From the NCBI GenBank assembly GCA_041685145.1, contig JAWLGJ010000043.1, positions 1-25,391 on the forward strand: a DNA stretch of 25,391 nt. The letters run 5' to 3'. A program made the translations under genes and the position numbers. Of the stretch, positions 15,405 to 23,086 are shown piece after piece. The notes beneath the pieces were generated by a model. It had not been told where the DNA came from and did not search any database. It saw nothing but the letters and a program-made list of their open reading frames with translations. Source of the stretch: JAWLGJ01 sp041685145. Lineage in GTDB: Bacteria; Pseudomonadota; Alphaproteobacteria; Rhodospirillales; Magnetospirillaceae. The stretch's first letter is position 1. Every line of letters starts with the position of its first letter.

Positions 15405-16202
15405 TCAGGCGGGCGGGTCCAGACTCTTGGCCAGGAGCAGGAGATCCAGCCAGGCATCGCGCTTGCGGCCCGGCGTGCGCAGCAGGAAGGCGGGGTGGTA
15501 GGTGGCCACCGCCGGCAGCGGCGCCGCCCCGTCGCCGCCGGGCACCTCCAGCCCGCGGCCGCGCAGGCGGGTGATGGGGTCGGCGGCGTCGAGCACCGCC
15601 GCGGCCGCCGAGCCCCCCAGCAACAGCAGCGCCCGCGGCGCCACCAGCGCGATATGGCGGCGCAGGAAGGGCTGCAGCAGCGCCGCCTCGGCCGGCGAGG
15701 GCTTGCGGTTCAGCGGCGGCCGCCAGGGCAACACATTGGTGATGTAGACGTTGCGGGCGCGGTCGAGCCCCACCGAGGCCAGCATCCGGTCGAGCAGGCG
15801 GCCGCTGGCGCCCACGAACGGCCGCCCCAGGCGGTCCTCGTCGGCGCCGGGGGCCTCGCCGATGACCATCACCGCCGGATTCGCCACGCCTTCACCGAAC
15901 ACCGTGCTGCGCGCCGCCCCCTTCAGGGGATAGCCCTCGAACGCCTCCAGCGCCTCGCGCAGCGCCTCCAGGTCGCCCGCCGCCTGGGCCAGCCGTGCCG
16001 CCGTCGACAGCGCCGCCGTCAGGCCGGCCGCCGCCGGGGGCGGGGGCGGCGGCGGCGGTGCCGGGGCCGGTGCCGTGGTGGGCGGGGGCGGCGCGGCGGC
16101 GGATTCGGCGAATCGGTCGCGCGGACGCTCGCCGACGCATTCATCGACGCCCGCCTCGGCGTACCAGCGCAACAGGGCTTCCACGGACAGAGTCTCGGCC
16201 AT
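15405..16202 (-). CDS. Uracil-DNA glycosylase, family 4-like
   Basis: This 265-residue base-excision repair enzyme removes uracil from DNA. Motif 1 is GEAPGADEDRLGRPFVG (residues 115-131), followed by YITNVLPWRPPLNRKP and the substrate-loop motif YHPAFLLR near the C-terminus. This is the family-4 layout. The first 60 residues are an N-terminal helix and a Pro-rich linker (residues 38-56), common in alphaproteobacterial members. Family-4 enzymes classically hold a [4Fe-4S] cluster through four Cys. This protein has a single Cys (C22, outside the domain), so the cluster must be absent. Its start is 96 bases from the divergent ETF-ubiquinone oxidoreductase gene. Confidence 0.9.
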   Translation of the reverse strand: MAETLSVEALLRWYAEAGVDECVGERPRDRFAESAAAPPPPTTAPAPAPPPPPPPPAAAGLTAALSTAARLAQAAGDLEALREALEAFEGYPLKGAARSTVFGEGVANPAVMVIGEAPGADEDRLGRPFVGASGRLLDRMLASVGLDRARNVYITNVLPWRPPLNRKPSPAEAALLQPFLRRHIALVAPRALLLLGGSAAAAVLDAADPITRLRGRGLEVPGGDGAAPLPAVATYHPAFLLRTPGRKRDAWLDLLLLAKSLDPPA

Positions 16203-16297
16203 CGCCGCAGCCTAGCACCGCCCCGGCCGTCGCAACAGCGTCTGGCTTATGGTATAGGAAGGCCAATTTCGCAGTGCAATACGAACGGGGACGAGCC

Positions 16298-17926
16298 GTG
16301 GAACGCGAGTCGATGGAATTCGATGTGGTGATCGTCGGGGCCGGTCCGTCGGGCCTGGCGAGCGCCATCCGCCTGCGCCAACTGGCCGCCGAGAGTGGGC
16401 GGGAGGTCAGCGTCTGCGTCATCGAGAAGGGCTCGGAAGTGGGCGCGCACATCCTGTCGGGGGCGGTGATCGAGACCCGCGCCCTCGACGAGCTGATGCC
16501 CGACTGGCGCGAGAAGGGGGCGCCGCTGAAGACTCCCGCCGGCGCCGACCGCTTCCTCTACCTCACCGAAGGCAAGGCCCACCGCCTGCCGACGCCGCCG
16601 CAGATGCACAACGACGGCAACTATATCGTCAGCCTGGGCAATGTCTGCCGCTGGCTGGCCGAACAGGCCGAGGCGCTGGGGGTGGAAATCTTCCCCGGCT
16701 TCGCCGCCGCCGAGGTGCTGTACGACGAGGCTGGCGCCGTGCGCGGCATCGCCACCGGCGACATGGGCATCGGCAAGGACGGCGAGCCCACCGCCAATTA
16801 CCAGCCCGGCGTCGAGCTGCTGGCCCGTCAGACGGTGTTCGCCGAGGGCTGCCGCGGCTCGCTGACCAAGGCCCTGTTCGAGAAGCTGGACCTGCGCCGC
16901 GACTGCGACCCGCAGACCTATGGCATCGGCATCAAGGAATTGTGGGAGATCGACCCCGCCAAGCACCAGCCCGGCCTGGTGATCCACACCATCGGCTGGC
17001 CGCTGGATTCGCGCACCTATGGCGGCTCGTTTCTCTATCACCTGGAGGACAACCAGGTGGCGGTGGGCTTCGTCATCGGGCTCGACTACGAGAACCCGCA
17101 TCTGAGCCCCTTCGACGAGATGCAGCGGCTGAAGACGCATCCCGCCATCCGCGCCTATCTGGAGGGCGGCCGCCGCATCAGCTATGGCGCCCGCGCCCTG
17201 TCGGAGGGCGGTTTGCAGTCGCTGCCGAAGCTGACCTTCCCCGGCGGGCTGATCGTCGGCGACGCCGCCGGGCTGCTGAACGTGCCCAAGATCAAGGGCA
17301 CCCACACGGCGATGAAGTCGGGGATGCTGGCCGCCGAGGCGGCGTTCGAGGCGCTGGCCGCCGAGGGCACCGTCGAGGCCACCGCCTATCCCGACAAGCT
17401 GCGGGCCTCCTGGGTGTGGGACGAGCTTCACCGCGCCCGCAACATCCGCCCCGCCTTCCGCTGGGGCCTGTGGCCGGCGATTGCCTATTCGGCGCTGGAC
17501 ACCTACGTCCTGCGCGGCAAGGCGCCGTGGACGCTGCACCATCACGCCGACCACACGCGCCTGAAAAAGGCCGCCGAATGCCCGAAGATCGCCTATCCCA
17601 AGCCCGACGGGGTACTGACCTTCGACCGGCTGTCGTCGGTGTTCCTGTCCAACACCAACCACGAGGAAAACCAGCCGGCGCATCTGCGGCTGAAGAACCA
17701 GCGGGTGCCGATTGACGTCAATCTGGCGTTGTACGACGCCCCGGAGCAGCGTTACTGCCCGGCGGGGGTATACGAAATCGTGCGCGAGGCTGCGGCGGAG
17801 CCGCGCTTGCAGATCAACGCCCAGAATTGCGTGCACTGCAAGACCTGCGACATCAAGGATCCCACCCAGAACATCGACTGGGTGGTGCCCGAGGGCGGCG
17901 GCGGCCCCAACTACCCCAACATGTGA
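16298..17926 (+). CDS. Electron transfer flavoprotein-ubiquinone oxidoreductase
   Basis: This 542-residue enzyme passes electrons from reduced ETF to ubiquinone at the inner membrane. It serves acyl-CoA, dimethylglycine, sarcosine and similar dehydrogenases. The FAD-binding fold is at the N-terminus (DVVIVGAGPSGLASAIRL), and the middle has VGDAAGLLNVPKIKGTHTAMKSG. The C-terminal [4Fe-4S] ligands are C487 (YCPAGVYE) and C511, C514 and C517 (NCVHCKTCDIKDP), and the family end motif follows (DWVVPEGGGGPNY). I chose GTG 16298 because GGGGA lies upstream and because relatives begin with ERESMEFD; ATG 16313 is the alternative. It is divergent from the glycosylase gene. ETF subunits are not in the window. 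It could serve the amine-dehydrogenase-like protein at 23162, whose family donates to ETF. Confidence 0.96.
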   Translation: MERESMEFDVVIVGAGPSGLASAIRLRQLAAESGREVSVCVIEKGSEVGAHILSGAVIETRALDELMPDWREKGAPLKTPAGADRFLYLTEGKAHRLPTPPQMHNDGNYIVSLGNVCRWLAEQAEALGVEIFPGFAAAEVLYDEAGAVRGIATGDMGIGKDGEPTANYQPGVELLARQTVFAEGCRGSLTKALFEKLDLRRDCDPQTYGIGIKELWEIDPAKHQPGLVIHTIGWPLDSRTYGGSFLYHLEDNQVAVGFVIGLDYENPHLSPFDEMQRLKTHPAIRAYLEGGRRISYGARALSEGGLQSLPKLTFPGGLIVGDAAGLLNVPKIKGTHTAMKSGMLAAEAAFEALAAEGTVEATAYPDKLRASWVWDELHRARNIRPAFRWGLWPAIAYSALDTYVLRGKAPWTLHHHADHTRLKKAAECPKIAYPKPDGVLTFDRLSSVFLSNTNHEENQPAHLRLKNQRVPIDVNLALYDAPEQRYCPAGVYEIVREAAAEPRLQINAQNCVHCKTCDIKDPTQNIDWVVPEGGGGPNYPNM

Positions 17927-18005
17927 GGGCTGCGTTGGGGGCGTCGCATCGGCTAGGATAGCGGCTGCGGCGCGCTGGGGCGTCGCTGCAGGACGGAAGA
18001 TCCCG

Positions 18006-19775
18006 ATGACGGGCATGTATGCAGGGGCAAAGGGCCGCCTGGCGGCGGCGATGGCGGCGGCGGCGCTGCTGGCCGGCTGTCCGGGCGAGTCGGTCGAGGT
18101 GGCCTCGGAGGCGGCGGCACCGGCGCCGGCGGTGGTGGTGGGCGCGACGCCGCAGCCCTGGGCCGGGTCCGGGTCCGGCTCCTATCTCGCCGCGCGGCAC
18201 GCGCAAAAGGCCGGCGACCTGGAGGCGGCCGCCGCCCTGATGCTGCGCGCCGTCGCCGACGATCCCGGAAACCTCGACCTGCTGGAGCGGGCGACGGCGC
18301 TGCTGATCGCCGAGGGCCGGCTGGCCGAGGCCGAGCGCATGGCGCGCCGGCTGGCCGAGGCCGGGGGCACCGATTCGACGGTGGCGGCGCTGCTGCTGGC
18401 GGTGAGCGCCATCCAGGACGGTGACTTCGCCCGCGCCGGAGCGCTGCTCGCCAGCCTGCCCGAGCGCGGCATCAACACCTTTGTCGTGCCGTTGGTGCAG
18501 GCCTGGGCGCAGTACGGCGCCGGCGACATCGACGGCGCCCTCGCCACCCTGGCGCCGCTGGCCGATCAGAGCCATTTCGCCGCCCTGCACGACTTCCACG
18601 CCGCCCTGATCGCCGACCTCGGCGACCGCCCCGACCTCGCCGAGCCCATGTACGAGGCCTCGCTGGCCGGCATCGGCGCCGGCACCCTGCGCGCCGTGCA
18701 GGCGGCGGCGGGCTGGTACCAGCGCACCGGACGGAACGAGCGCGCCCGCGAGGTCTACGCCCAGTACGAGGCCCGCCACCCCGGCTCCAACCTGCTGGAG
18801 GCGGCGGCGCGGCTGGACGCCGGCGCCGACCTGCCGCGGCTGGTGCGCACGCCGCGCCACGGCGTCGCCGAGGCGCTGTACGGCGCCGCCAGTTCGCTGC
18901 GCCAGGCGGACGCCTTCGACGTCGGCCTGGTGCTGGGGCGGTTGGCGCTCGACCTGCGGCCGGACTTTCCCCTCGCGCAGGCGCTGGTGGGCGACATCCT
19001 GGAAATGCGCGGCCGCTACGATGCCGCCAACGCCGTCTATGCCGCCATCGCGGCGGATTCGCCGGTGCGCGAGGCCGCCGACCTGCGCCGGGCGCGCAAT
19101 CTGGACGCCATCGGCCGCACCGACGAGGCGGTGGCGCTGCTGGAAGACCTGGCCCGGCGCGACGAGGTCGACCCCGACCCGCTGACGGCGCTGGGCGACA
19201 TCCTGCGCGCCCACAAGCGCTTCGACGAAGCCGCCGGGGCTTACAGCCGCGCCGTCGAGCGCGTGCGGAACACCGACCGTCAGCACTGGTCGCTGTTCTA
19301 CAGCCGCGGCATCGCCTTCGAACGCTCCGGCGAGTGGACCCGCGCGGAGAGCGACTTCCTGCACGCGCTGGAGCTGGAGCCGGACCAGCCGCTGGTGCTG
19401 AACTATCTGGGCTATTCCTGGGTGGAGCAGGGCATCAACCTGCAACAGGCGCGCGAGATGATCGAGAAGGCGGTGGCACTGCGCCCCAACGACGGCTACA
19501 TCGTCGACAGCCTGGGCTGGATCCTCTACCGCCTCGGCGACTTCGAGGAAGCGGTCGGGCATCTGGAGCGGGCGGTGGAACTGGTGCCCGACGACCCCAC
19601 CATCAACGACCATCTCGGCGACGCGCTGTGGCGCGTGGGCCGCCGGCAGGAGGCGCGGTTCCAGTGGCGCCGGGCCTTGGCCCACGACCCCGAACCGGAC
19701 CAGATCGACGATATCCGCGCCAAGCTGGACGCCGGGCTGGAGGCGCGCACCGCCGCCGAAGACGCGCGGCGATGA
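18006..19775 (+). CDS. TPR-repeat lipoprotein
   Basis: The 589-residue product starts with a basic, then hydrophobic, signal ending in the lipobox LLAGC (C25), so the mature protein is a lipoprotein of the periplasm or outer membrane. The rest is a chain of tetratricopeptide repeats. The clearest are near the C-terminus: HWSLFYSRGIAFERSGEW, FLHALELEPDQPLVLNYLGY, NDGYIVDSLGWILYRLGDF and HLERAVELVPDDPTINDHLG. This is the form of the alphaproteobacterial TPR protein that usually precedes ispE, of unknown partner. ATG 18006 has GGA at eight bases; ATG 18015 is an alternative. Its stop overlaps the ispE start as ATGA, so ispE translation is coupled to it. Confidence 0.9.
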   Translation: MTGMYAGAKGRLAAAMAAAALLAGCPGESVEVASEAAAPAPAVVVGATPQPWAGSGSGSYLAARHAQKAGDLEAAAALMLRAVADDPGNLDLLERATALLIAEGRLAEAERMARRLAEAGGTDSTVAALLLAVSAIQDGDFARAGALLASLPERGINTFVVPLVQAWAQYGAGDIDGALATLAPLADQSHFAALHDFHAALIADLGDRPDLAEPMYEASLAGIGAGTLRAVQAAAGWYQRTGRNERAREVYAQYEARHPGSNLLEAAARLDAGADLPRLVRTPRHGVAEALYGAASSLRQADAFDVGLVLGRLALDLRPDFPLAQALVGDILEMRGRYDAANAVYAAIAADSPVREAADLRRARNLDAIGRTDEAVALLEDLARRDEVDPDPLTALGDILRAHKRFDEAAGAYSRAVERVRNTDRQHWSLFYSRGIAFERSGEWTRAESDFLHALELEPDQPLVLNYLGYSWVEQGINLQQAREMIEKAVALRPNDGYIVDSLGWILYRLGDFEEAVGHLERAVELVPDDPTINDHLGDALWRVGRRQEARFQWRRALAHDPEPDQIDDIRAKLDAGLEARTAAEDARR

Positions 19776-20677
19776 CCGCGACCACCGCCGGCGGCGCCGC
19801 CGTTCTGGCGCCGGCGAAGCTCAACCTCTATCTGCACGTCGTCGGGCGGCGCGAGGACGGCTATCACCGCCTCGACAGCCTGGTGGCCTTCGCCGCCGTC
19901 GGCGACCGCGTCGAGGCGCGCCCGGCGGCGGAGCTGAGCCTGACCGTCGGCGGCCCCAACGCCGCTGCCCTCGACGGCCTCGACCCCGAGGACAACCTGG
20001 TCCTGCGCGCGGCACGCCGGTTGCGGGCCCGCTGCGGCGTCGCCGCCGGCGCCGCGCTGCGCCTGGAGAAGCTGCTGCCGGTGGCGGCGGGGATCGGCGG
20101 CGGCAGCGCCGACGCCGCCGCCGGCCTGCTGGCGCTGGCGGCGCTGTGGAATCTGGGGATCGCCGAGGATGATCTGCGGGCGCTGGGGCTGGAACTGGGC
20201 GCCGACGTTCCCGCCTGCCTTGCCGCCCGCCCGACGGCGGTCGGCGGCGTCGGGGAAATTCTCCGCCCGGTCCCGCCGCTGCCGCCGGCCTGGGTGGCGT
20301 TGGTGAATCCCGGCACGGCGCTGGCGACGCCGACGGTGTTCCGCCGCCGCGGCGGGCCGTTCTCCGCCCCCGCCCCCGCCCTCGGCGCGGTGGCGGACGT
20401 GGCGGCGCTGGCGGCGGCGCTGCGGGCGCGGCGCAACGACCTGACCGGCGCGGCGCTGGCGCTGGCGCCGACGGTCGCGACGGCGCTGGCCGCCCTGGAG
20501 GAAAGCGCCGGCTGCCTGCTGGCGCGCATGTCGGGCAGCGGCGCCACCTGCTTCGGGCTGTTCCGCACCGGACACGCCGCCCGCGCCGCCGCCACCGCCA
20601 TCGCCGCCACCCACCCCCACTGGTGGACCGCCGCCGCGCCGCTGCTGGACGCGCCGCCGGCGCTGGAGCGCCTCTGA
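19772..20677 (+). CDS. ispE: 4-diphosphocytidyl-2-C-methyl-D-erythritol kinase
   Basis: This 301-residue GHMP-family kinase phosphorylates CDP-methylerythritol in the non-mevalonate isoprenoid pathway. Visible motifs are PAKLNLYLHVVGRREDGYH at the N-terminus, the ATP-binding loop LPVAAGIGGGSADAAAGL, the LGADVPACL segment and SGSGATCFGLF in the C-terminal half, all in family order. Length is normal (280-300). The ATG at 19772 overlaps the stop of the TPR lipoprotein gene by the ATGA arrangement. The next feature is tRNA-Gln, 59 bases downstream with its own promoter. Confidence 0.96.
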   Translation: MTATTAGGAAVLAPAKLNLYLHVVGRREDGYHRLDSLVAFAAVGDRVEARPAAELSLTVGGPNAAALDGLDPEDNLVLRAARRLRARCGVAAGAALRLEKLLPVAAGIGGGSADAAAGLLALAALWNLGIAEDDLRALGLELGADVPACLAARPTAVGGVGEILRPVPPLPPAWVALVNPGTALATPTVFRRRGGPFSAPAPALGAVADVAALAAALRARRNDLTGAALALAPTVATALAALEESAGCLLARMSGSGATCFGLFRTGHAARAAATAIAATHPHWWTAAAPLLDAPPALERL

Positions 20678-20692
20678 GCCGCCTTCACCGGG

Positions 20693-20721
20693 TTGCGGCC
20701 CCGCCCCGGCGGCGCTATGTT
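20693..20721 (+). promoter_or_regulatory. Sigma-70-type promoter of tRNA-Gln
   Basis: TTGCGG (20693-20698) and TATGTT (20716-20721) are 17 bases apart. The predicted start near 20728 is nine bases before the mature tRNA end, a typical arrangement for a bacterial tRNA gene. Confidence 0.6.
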
Positions 20722-20736
20722 CGCCTCCCCGCCGGA

Positions 20737-20810
20737 TGGGGCGTAGCCAAGCGGCAAGGCAACGGGTTTTGGTCCCGTGATCCCAGGTTCGAATCCTGGC
20801 GCCCCAGCCA
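20737..20810 (+). tRNA. tRNA-Gln (anticodon UUG)
   Basis: The 74-base gene folds into a full cloverleaf. The acceptor stem is TGGGGCG with CGCCCCA, then the discriminator G and an encoded CCA at 20808-20810. The anticodon stem is ACGGG/CCCGT (20762-20766 with 20774-20778), and the loop TTTTGGT places anticodon TTG at 20769-20771. The T arm is CCAGG-TTCGAAT-CCTGG. The weak first pair and the loop suit glutamine. No duplicated 3' end is seen downstream, so there is no sign that it served as an integration site. Confidence 0.97.
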
Positions 20811-20971
20811 CCCCTGAAAAGCAAGCGGAATCAAGGACCACCGCCGCGTGCGCGCGGGGCGCCTTCTGTGTGGCGGGGCCTATTGTTGCAAGGAGACGGC
20901 CCACGCAGAGGGTGAGGGTTTCGGTTGGCCCCGGGGCAACCACCCGCCGCCAGCCTGGGTCGCAACGCATG

Positions 20972-21006
20972 GAAAAAGGCCCCCGGACACGCCGTCCGGG
21001 GGCCTT
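20972..21006 (-). terminator. Rho-independent terminator after the NCS1 permease
   Basis: An 11-bp perfect stem (GGCCCCCGGAC at 20978-20988 with GTCCGGGGGCC at 20994-21004) has a five-base loop. On the minus strand it is followed by five T residues (complement of the A run 20973-20977). It is 25 bases past the permease stop. Nothing else convincing is seen between the tRNA and this hairpin (20811-20971). Confidence 0.85.
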
Positions 21007-21029
21007 GTCCCGCCCGTGCCGGCGCGGCA

Positions 21030-22433
21030 TCAGGCGCCGGCGCTCTCCAGCACCTTTTCCTCGCGCCCGCCGACGAGGGCCGGCACGCGGGCCAGAACGC
21101 CGTAAATGGCCGCGCTCAGGAAGAAGGTGGGGATGCCCGCCGAGATGTAGTTGAACAGCGGTCCGGCGCGGTCGGCCACCGGATCGTAGGTCCAGAAATA
21201 GAACAGGCCGCCCACGATGATCGCGATATACGCCGCCCAGTTGATGCCGTTGACATAGTAGTAACGGCCGCCGCGGACGTTGTAGAGATCGCGCACCGAG
21301 ATCTCCCACTTCTTGATGAACATGTTGTCCATCACCAACACGCCGCCGTAGGCCGCCATGATGAAGGCGATGTACGACAGGAAAGTCGTGTAGGAGTCGT
21401 AAAAGAGCGGCGTCAGCATGAGCAGCGAGGCGGGCACGGTGCTCAGGCAGGACGAACGCCATTTCCAGTTCGGGAACATGGTCTTGACGCTGACGCCCTG
21501 CGAGTAAATCAGCACCGTCGCCGAGGTCAGGTTGGCCAGGATCAGCAGCACCAGGCCGAGGAGACCGAAAACCGGGCCGCCGGCGGCGATCATCCATTCG
21601 GTCGGCTCGTAGACGCCGACCAGGAGCGCCGTCAGAGCGCCCAGGATGGCGGCGACGTTGAGAATCACGCCCCAGCCGAGGAAGGTGCCCCACACCGCCG
21701 TCTTCTCCGTCTTCGCCAGACGGTTCCAGACGCCGAAATAGGCCAGCCACGAGAAACCGAGGCCGACATTCCACTCCACCGCCGACGCTAGGCTGCGCGC
21801 GTGTGAATCGTAGGGCTCCGCCGGTTGCGCCGAGAACACCTCGACCACGCCGCGATCGCCGACGATGTAGAGAATCAGCCCGACGATGATGAGGAACATC
21901 GCCGGCACGCCGACGCGGATGAAGAACTTGATCGCCACCGGGCCGCCATAGGCGATGATCCAGGCGATGATGAACGAGACGATGGCGAAGAATGGCGCGC
22001 CGACGTCACGCAGGGTCATCCATTCCGGCCCGGCGAAGGCGTCCACCATCCGGATGGCGGATTCGCCCAGCATGAAACAGGCCATGGTGATCCAGCCCAG
22101 ATTGGTGATGGCGAAGATCAGCAGGAAGATGTTGCTGCCCTTCGGCCCCAGCGTGGCGCGCGCGCCGATGAAGGTGTCGACGCCATAGCGGGCGAACAGA
22201 ATGGCCAGCGAACAGATCAGGAAGACCGGAATGGCGTTCCCGAAAAGAATCGCGGCGATCCCGTCCGTTGCCGGCAGGACGAAGCCGGTGTAGCCGCCGA
22301 CCAGGAAGCTCCACGCGGCGATGCCGAAGCCGACCTGGACGAGGATGAAGTCCAAGAGCCCGAACTGCCGCTCCGAGCGCAGCACGGGCAGGATTCCGAA
22401 GTAAACTTCTTTTTCTATTGCTTTCTGGGACAT
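21030..22433 (-). CDS. NCS1-family permease (cytosine permease-like)
   Basis: This 467-residue inner-membrane transporter has about 12 hydrophobic segments, the fold and length of the NCS1 (nucleobase/cation symport 1) family. Landmarks are the first helix region FGLLDFILVQVGFGIAAWSF, the GARATLGPKGSNIF loop (like the family's motif after helix 3), the AITNLGWITMACFMLGES helix and AAYGGVLVMDNMFIKKWE near helix 10. Known NCS1 members take up cytosine, purines, allantoin, hydantoins or vitamins with H+ or Na+; the substrate here is unknown. The start has a strong GGGAGAGAGG. It is second in an operon, 61 bases after a 56-residue membrane protein, under a sigma-54 promoter. It is divergent from an amine-dehydrogenase-like gene, which suggests it imports that enzyme's substrate. 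Confidence 0.88.
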   Translation of the reverse strand: MSQKAIEKEVYFGILPVLRSERQFGLLDFILVQVGFGIAAWSFLVGGYTGFVLPATDGIAAILFGNAIPVFLICSLAILFARYGVDTFIGARATLGPKGSNIFLLIFAITNLGWITMACFMLGESAIRMVDAFAGPEWMTLRDVGAPFFAIVSFIIAWIIAYGGPVAIKFFIRVGVPAMFLIIVGLILYIVGDRGVVEVFSAQPAEPYDSHARSLASAVEWNVGLGFSWLAYFGVWNRLAKTEKTAVWGTFLGWGVILNVAAILGALTALLVGVYEPTEWMIAAGGPVFGLLGLVLLILANLTSATVLIYSQGVSVKTMFPNWKWRSSCLSTVPASLLMLTPLFYDSYTTFLSYIAFIMAAYGGVLVMDNMFIKKWEISVRDLYNVRGGRYYYVNGINWAAYIAIIVGGLFYFWTYDPVADRAGPLFNYISAGIPTFFLSAAIYGVLARVPALVGGREEKVLESAGA

Positions 22434-22494
22434 TGCCTCTCTCCCGTCGCCTGGGGCGCACCGGCCGCCGGGCGGCGGCGCGGGCCCCCAAACA

Positions 22495-22665
22495 TCAGAA
22501 CAAACCGATGGCCGCCATCACGAAGATCAGAGTGATCGCCGCCGAGGTGGCTATGGGCAGAACCCAGTCTCCCGTGGTCATCGGCATCGGCATGTTGCCG
22601 TGCTCTTCCAGGTCGAGGCGCCGCTCCAATTCGGCCTGCAATTCGTCGTTCAGGTATTGAGCCAT
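22495..22665 (-). CDS. 56-residue single-pass membrane protein, unknown
   Basis: The frame runs from ATG 22665, three bases after a GGGGGAAA ribosome-binding sequence, to TGA at 22497. The N-terminal half is a charged amphipathic helix (residues 4-22, rich in Glu, Leu and Arg). A Met/Pro-rich bend follows (NMPMPMTTGD), and residues 34-56 form one hydrophobic helix that ends the protein (WVLPIATSAAITLIFVMA and five more residues). With no signal cleavage site it should be a cytoplasm-facing, single-span inner-membrane protein. I know no family for it. It is the first gene of the sigma-54 operon with the NCS1 permease. An accessory subunit of the permease is a reasonable guess from position and size. 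A much longer frame around it is only an open-frame extension. Confidence 0.75.
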   Translation of the reverse strand: MAQYLNDELQAELERRLDLEEHGNMPMPMTTGDWVLPIATSAAITLIFVMAAIGLF

Positions 22666-22682
22666 TGTTTCCCCCACTGCAT

Positions 22683-22700
22683 ACGCCCCAACCGGGGCGT
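22683..22700 (-). promoter_or_regulatory. Leader hairpin or operator before the small membrane-protein gene
   Basis: ACGCCCC (22683-22689) and GGGGCGT (22694-22700) form a perfect 7-bp inverted repeat with a four-base loop. It lies 18 bases before the start codon and, if the sigma-54 promoter is right, within the RNA leader. It could be an RNA hairpin or a protein site. Confidence 0.5.
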
Positions 22701-22768
22701 AGTAGTTGGCTGATGCGTTGTATGGTTGCGCCGGTATCGCCGACGCCGTTATTCGAGGCGGCTGAAAA

Positions 22769-22784
22769 TGCAAGGCCCGTGCCA
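22769..22784 (-). promoter_or_regulatory. Sigma-54 promoter of the small membrane protein/NCS1 operon
   Basis: On the minus strand the sequence is TGGCACG-GGCC-TTGCA, a full match to the -24/-12 consensus (TGGCACG-N4-TTGCW), with exactly 10 bases between the invariant GG (22783-22782) and GC (22771-22770). Transcription would begin near 22758, giving a leader of about 93 bases. It needs RpoN and an enhancer-binding activator. Confidence 0.75.
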
Positions 22785-22907
22785 CGGCCCGAGGCCGGCG
22801 GCGGGGCGCGGCGGCGCCGCGGCGCCAGTATCGCACGAAGCTGCCGCGCCCCCGGCATTTGGCGGCACCGGCCGCGGCGCCTGCGGAACGCCGCGGCACC
22901 CGCACGG

Positions 22908-22925
22908 CGCTGCCACGCCGCAGCG
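22908..22925. promoter_or_regulatory. Inverted repeat between the divergent sigma-54 promoters (left)
   Basis: CGCTGC (22908-22913) and GCAGCG (22920-22925) are perfect complements around six bases. The centre is about 158 bases upstream of the predicted leftward start, a usual distance for an enhancer site. A related half site CCGCAGCGTT is repeated at 22918-22927 and 22938-22947. Moderate, given the GC-rich background. Confidence 0.35.
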
Positions 22926-22984
22926 TTTGATGCGCCACCGCAGCGTTCGCCCCCGGACGGCCCGCCCCGCGCGATCGATGCAAT

Positions 22985-23015
22985 TGCGCAGCACCGCGGC
23001 GCCTTGTGCTGCGCA
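22985..23015. promoter_or_regulatory. Perfect 10-bp inverted repeat between the sigma-54 promoters (right)
   Basis: TGCGCAGCAC (22985-22994) and GTGCTGCGCA (23006-23015) are exact complements with an 11-base spacer. The centre is about 114 bases upstream of the predicted rightward start at 23114. The arm length and distance fit the upstream activating sequence of a sigma-54 enhancer-binding protein. The activator gene is not in the window. Confidence 0.55.
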
Positions 23016-23086
23016 TTTGCCAGCGGCCCGGCGCCCCCGGCGCGGCGAAACCCGCCGCTGGTCTGCAACAGCGTCGCTCGGCGGCG

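Noticed and set aside
13291..15501. 736-codon plus-strand open frame opposite the lytic transglycosylase
   Set aside because: It is the antisense shadow of a gene with clear catalytic motifs; high GC content keeps stop codons rare on the opposite strand.
20737..21006. tRNA-Gln as an integration site of a mobile element
   Set aside because: No integrase gene and no repeat of the tRNA 3' end are seen downstream; the next features are a terminator and a permease.
22813..22826. Perfect 14-bp palindrome GGCGCCGCGGCGCC in the sigma-54 gap
   Set aside because: It consists only of G and C in a run of similar sequence, where such palindromes arise easily; it is not kept as a separate regulatory site.
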